Part shown: positions 21,168-26,516 of the stretch, one piece after another
Layout of the letters: each line of letters begins with the position of its first letter
Position numbering within the stretch: the first letter of the stretch is position 1
DNA from: CAYJDG01 sp964368875
GTDB lineage: Bacteria; Pseudomonadota; Alphaproteobacteria; Micavibrionales; Micavibrionaceae
DNA length: 26,516 bases
NCBI GenBank assembly: GCA_964368875.1
Contig: CAYJDG010000029.1
Coordinates: 1-26,516, forward strand
Direction: 5' to 3'
Translations under genes and position numbers: made by a program
The notes under the pieces: model-generated
Told to the model about the DNA's origin: nothing
The model's database searches: none
What the model saw: only the letters and a program-made list of their open reading frames with translations

Positions 21168-21866
21168 ATGACCGCTTTTCGCCACGTTGGCAGCATAGTT
21201 AGAGTGACAGATCCCGGTCAGGTTCAGGCCGCCTTTAAGTCATCTGGCACCTGTGGCGGTGTGCTCCTTAATCTGCCGCAACCGGACTGCGTCAAAACCC
21301 AGTTGGCCGATCTGAGCCCGGTTCTGGCGTGGAAATACCGTCATAGCCTGAGCGGCACTACCGATACTTTGCCAGAACTCCACCGTGCTTTCAGCAACGT
21401 CGCGGCCTATATGCGCGATGTCACGAGCGTATATGAAACAGTTTCTCTTTCGACTTTGACCGGTTATCCGGCGCGCGGCGAACCGATGGTCTATGTCGGC
21501 GACAGCCTCGCGGCCCCGTGGCATTTCGATGCATCAGAAGAGCCTTTCGCTATCGCCAATCCGGGCCATATCCATCTGATTGGCCACGCGATGCGCCTGA
21601 TGTCAGTGGAAGGAACTTACCAACTGCCCTTACATGATCACCCAGATGATGCCTCACAGCTCGTGACCTTTGAAGATGTCGACGTGATGCGCAAATCTCC
21701 CGGACTGATCGTCACTGAGATTGATATGCTGGAAGGTGATCTGTTATTTTTTAATGATACCTGTCTGCACATTTCAGGAAAAGCTGCAGGCGCGGATGTT
21801 CTCAAACTACGCGCGTCACTCAGCATGTATAGGGTTCAGGCTGATCGCGCACTTGGCGCACAGCCT
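21168..21866 (+). CDS. Putative Fe(II) dioxygenase-like protein, 3' end missing
   Basis: 233 residues are visible before the assembly gap cuts the gene. I do not recognise a named family. The pattern WHFD (H119-x-D121), a distal histidine in DLLFFNDTCLHISG (H201) and an arginine 14 residues later (R215) match the His-x-Asp...His facial triad plus 2-oxoglutarate-binding Arg of Fe(II)-dependent dioxygenases. Surrounding strands fit a double-stranded beta helix. That is a motif-level inference. The start has AGGA 8 bases upstream. It converges on gshB, whose end lies in the same gap, so how the two genes meet cannot be seen. Translation through the N run and beyond is artificial. Confidence 0.65.
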
Positions 21867-21966
21867 NNNNNNNNNNNNNNNNNNNNNNNNNNNNNNNNNN
21901 NNNNNNNNNNNNNNNNNNNNNNNNNNNNNNNNNNNNNNNNNNNNNNNNNNNNNNNNNNNNNNNNNN
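21867..21966. other. Assembly gap (100 N)
   Basis: A run of exactly 100 N, the usual placeholder for a scaffold join of unknown length. It removes the 3' ends of both the dioxygenase-like gene and gshB. Any reading frame drawn through it is an artefact, and additional genes could be missing here. Confidence 0.99.
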
Positions 21967-22904
21967 ACAATCTCGTCACCCACATCTATCCCGCACGCTT
22001 GCGTGATCATAACGACCCCGGTCGGGCTGGTGATATTGATTTCAATCAGGCGGTCGCCGATCACATCTATACCGGCAAAAGCAATCCCGCGCTCGACCAG
22101 AGACGGGCCGACTGTCGCGCAGATTTTTTTCTCAACGTCATTGATCGGACGCACTGTCCCCAGACCGCCGACTGCGATATTGCCGCGGATGCTGCCTGCT
22201 TTGGGCGTGCGCACCAGCACCTGTTCGAACGGCTGGCCGTTGATCATGATGATCCGGATATCACCCTGCGCGATTGCGGGCAGGAACGCCTGTACCATCG
22301 CCGGGTAGGTGCCCATGGCAGTCTGTAATTCCCAGATGACCTCGAAATTGACATCCCCTTCATCGACCATAAACACACCCGTGCCGCCCATCGCATCGAG
22401 CGGCTTGATGATGATTTTCTTATGGGTGCGCAGAAAATCGCGCATGACATCTAGGCGACTGGTCACAACCGTCGGTGGGCACAGTTCAGGAAAATGGGCG
22501 GCATACAGTTTTTCGTTAAGACCAATCAGACTGGTTGGGTTATTCAGCACCCGCACCCCGGTCCGGGCTGCATGCTCCAGCATAAAACAGGCATGGAGGA
22601 AGCGCTTGTCGACCGGGGGATCCTTACGCATCCAGACCATGTCGAAGTCATTCAGAGGGACTGTTTGCGCGGCTTCGGTGCGGCACCAGTCGCCCGCCCC
22701 TTCCAGCATGGTCAGGGGTGTGGCAAGCCCCATAACGCGGTTGCCCTCGACAAACAGATCGTCAACACCCATATAGAAGAGCGTGGCGCCCCGATTTTGG
22801 GCGGCGCGCATCATCGCCAGCGTGGTATCCTTGGCTGGCTTGATGCTGGCGATGGGATCCATCACAACGCCAATTTTCAGGGTTTTATTTTTTTCGGGAG
22901 CCAT
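21967..22904 (-). CDS. gshB: Glutathione synthetase, 3' end in assembly gap
   Basis: ATP-grasp enzyme that joins glycine to gamma-glutamylcysteine, the second step of glutathione synthesis. 312 residues are visible; the family is usually about 315-320, so only a handful are lost in the gap. The prokaryotic GshB start IGVVMDPIASIKPAKDTTLAMM is clear. The ATP-grasp loop KPLDAMGGTGVF lies near residues 167-178, and the magnesium ligands D280, E288 and N290 fall in FAGIDVIGDRLIEINITSP. The ATG lies one base from the divergent gshA start; no clear ribosome binding site precedes it. With gshA it makes the pathway complete. Confidence 0.95.
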
Positions 22905-22905
22905 C

Positions 22906-24174
22906 GTGCAAAATTCTTTCTCTCAAACTGACCAAAGCATGCTGACATATGAAGACCTTGTCAATGATATGGCCGCTGGTTGCAAACCCCGCGAAAACTG
23001 GCGTATCGGCATCGAGCATGAACAGTTTCTCTACAACCTGAAAACCGGGGAACCGCTTCCATATGATGGCAAGCCGGGCATTAAACAAGTCCTTGAAAAT
23101 TTTGCGCGCATGCCTGGCTGGGTGTTGGTTGAAAAGAACGGCTATCTGATCGAGCTTCAGCGTAACGGCGCAAGCATCACGCTTGAACCCGGTGGCCAGT
23201 TCGAACTCTCAGGTGCGCCCTATCGTACGCTTGCCGAAATGAAAACTGAGGCCGATCAGTTTTATTCCGAACTTCATAAAGTTGCCGAAAAACTTGGCAT
23301 TGGTGTGCTGCCGCGCGGATTTCATCCGACCTGGCGGCGGGACCAGATTCATTGGATGCCAAAAGAGCGCTATGAAATCATGGGGCCGTATATGGCGTCT
23401 AAGAGCAAGCACGGTGTCGACATGATGATCCGCACATGCGGCGCGCAGGTGAACCTCGATTTCGGCTCCGAAGCAGATATGATTTTGAAGTACCGCGTCG
23501 GACTTGGGCTACAACCCCTGATCACCGCATTGATGGCAAACTCCGGCGAGGTCGAAGGACAAAAGACCGCGTATAAATCCTTCCGCTCTTTTATCTGGAC
23601 CGAGACCGATGCCGACCGCACGGGCGTGCCAGCTTTTATTTTTTCTGATGAGATGAGTTTCGCCCGCTATGTCGACTGGGCTCTCGACGTGCCGATGTAT
23701 TTCATCATGCGCGACGGCCACCACGTAAATGTTGCCGGACAATCTTTCCGCGATTTTATGTCCGGAAAGTTGAAAGGCCACGAAGGCGATTATCCGTCGA
23801 TCGATGATTGGCATGATCATCTGACCACACTGTTCCCCGAGGTGCGCCTCAAAACCTATCTTGAGTTCCGTGGCCCCGACAGCACTGAGCCCGCCAAGGT
23901 TTACGCCATGGCAGCGTTCTGGGCAGGCATATACTATAATGAGACCGCACTGCAGCGCGCCGCAGACCTGATCAAAGGCTGGACCGCTGCCGACCATGCG
24001 CGCATCCGTGCTGATGTGCCGCGGCTGGGACTCGAGACACGGCTTCCCGATGGAAAAACATTACGTGATCTCGCCCCTCGCGCGTTAACGATTGCCGCTG
24101 AAGGCCTTGCCGCCTTCGAACCTGCGGCAGTCCGCGACCTTGAGCCCTTTCATGCCCTGACGCGGAACTTTTAG
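22906..24174 (+). CDS. gshA: Glutamate-cysteine ligase, plant/alphaproteobacterial type
   Basis: First enzyme of glutathione synthesis, joining glutamate and cysteine with ATP. It belongs to the third GCL family, shared by plants and alphaproteobacteria: GCKPRENWRIGIEHEQFLY at the N terminus, LEPGGQFELSGAP, MMIRTCGAQVNLDFGSEADM, and DHLTTLFPEVRLKTYLEFRGPDS. I start it at the GTG at 22906 (422 residues) because GGGAG lies 5 bases upstream. The ATG at 22939 has no ribosome binding site, but it would remove a Ser/Gln-rich start and cannot be excluded. It is transcribed divergently from gshB with one base between the start codons. Confidence 0.92.
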   Translation: MQNSFSQTDQSMLTYEDLVNDMAAGCKPRENWRIGIEHEQFLYNLKTGEPLPYDGKPGIKQVLENFARMPGWVLVEKNGYLIELQRNGASITLEPGGQFELSGAPYRTLAEMKTEADQFYSELHKVAEKLGIGVLPRGFHPTWRRDQIHWMPKERYEIMGPYMASKSKHGVDMMIRTCGAQVNLDFGSEADMILKYRVGLGLQPLITALMANSGEVEGQKTAYKSFRSFIWTETDADRTGVPAFIFSDEMSFARYVDWALDVPMYFIMRDGHHVNVAGQSFRDFMSGKLKGHEGDYPSIDDWHDHLTTLFPEVRLKTYLEFRGPDSTEPAKVYAMAAFWAGIYYNETALQRAADLIKGWTAADHARIRADVPRLGLETRLPDGKTLRDLAPRALTIAAEGLAAFEPAAVRDLEPFHALTRNF

Positions 24175-24223
24175 CCGCCTGCATCGTTCTTTCATGGCAC
24201 TAGAATTTCATGAGAGGTTTATA

Positions 24224-24736
24224 ATGAAAACAACATATATGCTCAGCGCTGCAATCCTTGCGGCTCTCTTTCTTGCTCCTGCCGCAGCGCGCGCAGAAGC
24301 CCAACGGACTGTCGCTGTTGAAACCAACCCAGACGGTTCCACAACCACCACAACCACAACCCGCTATTTCTACGACCGTGATGCCAACCATAACGGCATT
24401 CTCGATGATCAGGAATTCCCGGCTTACGTCTACAGCCGCTTTGACCGCAATGGCGATGGGTTCCTTGATGACAGCGAATGGCAGGTCAGCTCGACCCGCT
24501 GGTACGGTGTCCAGCCACAATATAAAACCTACACGGCGTGGGATAAAAACGGTGACGGTCGTCTCGACCCAACCGAATTTGATGTCGTCGTCGCCGATGC
24601 CGGTCTCTATAAGACATGGGACGTGAACGCCGATAAAACACTTGAAAGCAATGAATATGCTGAAGCCACGTTCCGTCTATACGATGAGAATAAGGATGGC
24701 AGCCTGAGCCTTGCTGAATGGAAAGCTGCTCAATAG
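24224..24736 (+). CDS. Secreted protein with five EF-hand calcium loops
   Basis: A 170-residue protein with a signal peptide (about residues 1-24, ALA-type end before EAQRT) and a Thr-rich spacer. Five EF-hand loops follow, at residues 53-64, 74-85, 107-118, 133-144 and 154-165. Each has Asp or Asn at positions 1, 3 and 5 and Glu at 12. The fourth has Lys in place of the usual Gly at position 6, so it may bind calcium poorly. The start with GAGG six bases before the ATG is better than an ATG ten codons earlier. Role unknown; calcium sensing or storage outside the cytoplasm is likely. It ends in a bidirectional terminator. Confidence 0.9.
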   Translation: MKTTYMLSAAILAALFLAPAAARAEAQRTVAVETNPDGSTTTTTTTRYFYDRDANHNGILDDQEFPAYVYSRFDRNGDGFLDDSEWQVSSTRWYGVQPQYKTYTAWDKNGDGRLDPTEFDVVVADAGLYKTWDVNADKTLESNEYAEATFRLYDENKDGSLSLAEWKAAQ

Positions 24737-24753
24737 TCGCCACCAAAGAATAG

Positions 24754-24783
24754 AAAAAACCCCGCCATCGTGCGGGGTTTTTT
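24754..24783. terminator. Bidirectional rho-independent terminator
   Basis: AAAAAACCCCGC (24754-24765) and GCGGGGTTTTTT (24772-24783) form a perfect 12-base stem with a 6-base loop. It serves the EF-hand gene on the plus strand and the P450 gene on the minus strand; its T run overlaps the P450 stop codon by two bases. Confidence 0.95.
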
Positions 24784-26164
24784 AATGCGGGGATATCTGA
24801 AGCCGACTGTGCTGTTCGGGATGCAGAAAGACATCGGCCCTATCCGAGGGGAGAGCCTCCCCTGCAGCAGGTTCAAGCCGGAGTTGCGTGGCAACCTGAG
24901 CGAGCGAAGAGCACAACAGTTCAAGTGAAACGCCGCTGCCGAGACAATTATGCGGGCCATGGCCAAACGGCAAATAGGCATGTCGATCCCGCGCGCGCAT
25001 CTGCTCCGGTGACCAGTGGGTTTCGGGGTCGAAAACCAAAGGGTTCTCATAGAAACGCGGATCTCTGTGGACCATCCATGGTGGTATCACAACGGTCGTG
25101 CCCGCTTTCATCTTTAGATCTGCATCTGAGGTAAAATCCTGTTTGATTTCTTTAAGATAGACAAAAGCTGCCGGGTGAAGGCGCATAGTTTCAAGGATAA
25201 ATTTTGCTGCTGTCGGCATCGTCCCATCGGCACTAGGGCGAAAAGATGGGAGCCCGTTCTGGCTCTCAGCGCGAATTTTTTCCTGCAGTGCAGGCTGGCG
25301 GGCGAGATGGTGGAGCGCCCAGTAGAGTGATGTGCGTGTGTTAAGATGACCTGCGACAATCAGTTCGCCCGTCAAGGCACGCGCCAGCGTAGAGGCTTCA
25401 AGGGATTTGTCATCCTGCTGAGCGGCGTCGAGGATCCTGGAAAAGACATGGCGTTCGCGAATCTCAGGAGGGGCTGCAATATATTCGGCAACAATCCGGT
25501 CAATGATCCTGTCACCTGCGGCTGTGAATGCATTGACGCCGCTTGCACTTTTGATCCAGTCCTTCGGAAGTTTGGCAAACGTTCCAACTCGCCAGAACAG
25601 GTATTTATGCACTCCGGATGCGCTATTAATCAAAGCATCAGCTTCATCGCCCTGAACGCGAAGGTTGAAGATTGAACGAAACATATATTTGAGCGTGATA
25701 TGGGATGCGACAGCTTCGACATTGAATGCAGGCTGGGCCTGCAAAGTAGCGATATAAGCCGCAACATCCCCTTGTGCAGCTTCGGTAAAGCCTAATTTCA
25801 GGCCCTTTTGGCCCATGAACGACGCATAAGATTTGCGTAGAGCCTTCCAGTCTTCACCTTCCGAATTCGTGATAATTTTTTCGCCCGAGCGAATTCCGGT
25901 CGTTGATTTTTGGTAACGTGAATGCCCAACCATATGCGTCGGCGATGAAACCACTGCTGCGATATCCGCTGGATGACGCAGCAGCGTGAACGTGCGGCCT
26001 TTACCTTCGATGGTCAGGCGATCAGCATCGTATGTCGCCAGAAAGTCGAGCGTCTGAAGAATGGCACCGCGATCAAATGGCGCGCGTACAGCAAAAGGCA
26101 GTAGCCGCATGAGGTCGCGTAATCCTAGTATATGTTCTGCAGGTGGCTTCGTCTTCTGGAGCAT
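24782..26164 (-). CDS. Cytochrome P450 with atypical I-helix
   Basis: A 460-residue soluble P450 with the C-helix WKALR (W106, R110), the K-helix ExxR (E325, R328) and the heme loop FGHGPHNCLG with heme-ligating C407. The I helix reads AGHLNTRT (271-278), where typical bacterial P450s have AGHDTT. The acid and alcohol residues for oxygen activation are thus Leu274 and Asn275. P450cin is known to use Asn in place of the Thr, but loss of the acid as well is unusual. It could be a peroxygenase-like or specialised enzyme; substrate unknown. No redox partner gene is in the window. It starts 7 bases after an upstream partial gene with no ribosome binding site. Confidence 0.93.
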   Translation of the reverse strand: MLQKTKPPAEHILGLRDLMRLLPFAVRAPFDRGAILQTLDFLATYDADRLTIEGKGRTFTLLRHPADIAAVVSSPTHMVGHSRYQKSTTGIRSGEKIITNSEGEDWKALRKSYASFMGQKGLKLGFTEAAQGDVAAYIATLQAQPAFNVEAVASHITLKYMFRSIFNLRVQGDEADALINSASGVHKYLFWRVGTFAKLPKDWIKSASGVNAFTAAGDRIIDRIVAEYIAAPPEIRERHVFSRILDAAQQDDKSLEASTLARALTGELIVAGHLNTRTSLYWALHHLARQPALQEKIRAESQNGLPSFRPSADGTMPTAAKFILETMRLHPAAFVYLKEIKQDFTSDADLKMKAGTTVVIPPWMVHRDPRFYENPLVFDPETHWSPEQMRARDRHAYLPFGHGPHNCLGSGVSLELLCSSLAQVATQLRLEPAAGEALPSDRADVFLHPEQHSRLQISPH

Positions 26165-26171
26165 GGGCGGC

Positions 26172-26516
26172 TTATTTGGCCGGTTGAAGCTGGGCTAGAA
26201 ACTTGGCGCTCTCTCCGTTGTCTGCGCGAATTTGGGCGAGCATTGCCGTGCCGATTTCGCGGTTGACTGGGTATGAAGCTCTCGACAAATTCAGCGCCTG
26301 ACAGGCTTCGGTAAAGGACATGGCTAAAGCACGATCACCCGATACGTCGGCAGATTTACCAAGCTGGGCCTCGCAACGGATCACTATCCGGGCGCGCTCC
26401 TGTTCAGCCAAGCCATCCTCTTTTTTCGTTTGTGCGGATTTGTCCGACCAGATGAGCGCGAGCGTACCAGCGCCAGCCACAGCAATGGTTGCACCTGCAA
26501 TCGCGGCGATTACTCT
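26172..26516 (-). CDS. Membrane-anchored or exported hypothetical protein, 5' end beyond the window
   Basis: The frame stays open to the edge of the window, so the start lies outside. The visible first residues (RVIAAIAGATIAVAGAGTLALIW) form a hydrophobic membrane or signal segment; after it comes a charged, helical domain of about 90 residues with two cysteines in RCEAQLG and ACQALN that could pair in the periplasm. I know no family. A GTG at 26480 could be read as a start, but that would cut the hydrophobic segment. Its stop is 7 bases from the P450 start on the same strand, so the two genes are probably co-transcribed. Confidence 0.6.
   Translation of the reverse strand, partial: RVIAAIAGATIAVAGAGTLALIWSDKSAQTKKEDGLAEQERARIVIRCEAQLGKSADVSGDRALAMSFTEACQALNLSRASYPVNREIGTAMLAQIRADNGESAKFLAQLQPAK

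Noticed and set aside
21168..22328. Long plus-strand frame running through the N run
   Set aside because: Residues after the gap read antisense to gshB; the join is an artefact of translating a 100-N placeholder.
21816..22904. gshB extended through the gap to a stop on the far side
   Set aside because: The extra residues beyond the N run are antisense to the dioxygenase-like gene, and the real family length ends within the gap.

Overview
The window looks like a chromosomal piece of an alphaproteobacterium, probably from a draft or metagenome assembly because it holds a 100-N scaffold gap (21867-21966). Four things point to the class: the plant-type glutamate-cysteine ligase, the HisKA_2 sensor kinase, the ffs-dnaX-ybaB order, and an FNR/FixK-type promoter. 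I cannot place it in an order. Most of it is housekeeping or ordinary accessory content. I see no IS element, phage or CRISPR array, and no clear-cut new multigene system.

Layout. Bases 110-1862 (minus) carry a small membrane protein and rimO, which has a promoter predicting a leaderless mRNA. Bases 1863-3883 (plus) carry a structured, unidentified leader, then a GNAT acetyltransferase and an MFS exporter. Bases 3855-8236 (minus) form one tight block: SRP RNA (ffs), dnaX, ybaB, an aspartate/glutamate racemase, a small membrane protein, exonuclease III and an SseB-domain protein. In many genomes recR follows ybaB; here the racemase sits there. Bases 8292-9657 hold two unrecognised genes, one with a near-consensus promoter next to a dyad. 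Bases 9658-11037 hold a CapA-type protein behind a textbook class II FNR-type promoter.

Bases 11038-17231 (minus) encode a tripartite RND metal efflux system (CzcC, CzcB, CzcA order) with a Cys/His-rich CzcI-like protein upstream and alternative hairpins in the leader of czcC. No metal regulator is in the window. A tRNA-Thr(CGT) follows at 17401-17475. Bases 17671-19234 hold a stand-alone receiver protein, a disordered Ala/Pro/Lys-rich small protein, and a convergent soluble HisKA_2 kinase whose start is embedded in dyads. Bases 19274-21043 (minus) are an ArsR-regulated operon: ArsR, an AHSA1-like SRPBCC protein, a membrane-anchored SRPBCC protein and a DUF1428 protein, with a perfect dyad operator at its promoter.

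Bases 21168-24174 hold a putative HxD...H dioxygenase-like gene and gshB, both cut by the assembly gap, with gshA diverging from gshB and the two start codons almost touching. Glutathione synthesis is therefore encoded by a divergent pair. Bases 24224-26516 hold a secreted five-EF-hand protein and a convergent cytochrome P450 sharing one bidirectional terminator. The P450 lacks the usual acid-alcohol pair in its I helix. A partial membrane-anchored protein sits upstream of it.

The observations I rate highest are the FNR-type promoter of the CapA gene, the atypical P450, the structured leader before the GNAT/MFS pair, the dyad cluster over the kinase start, and the switch-like hairpins before czcC.
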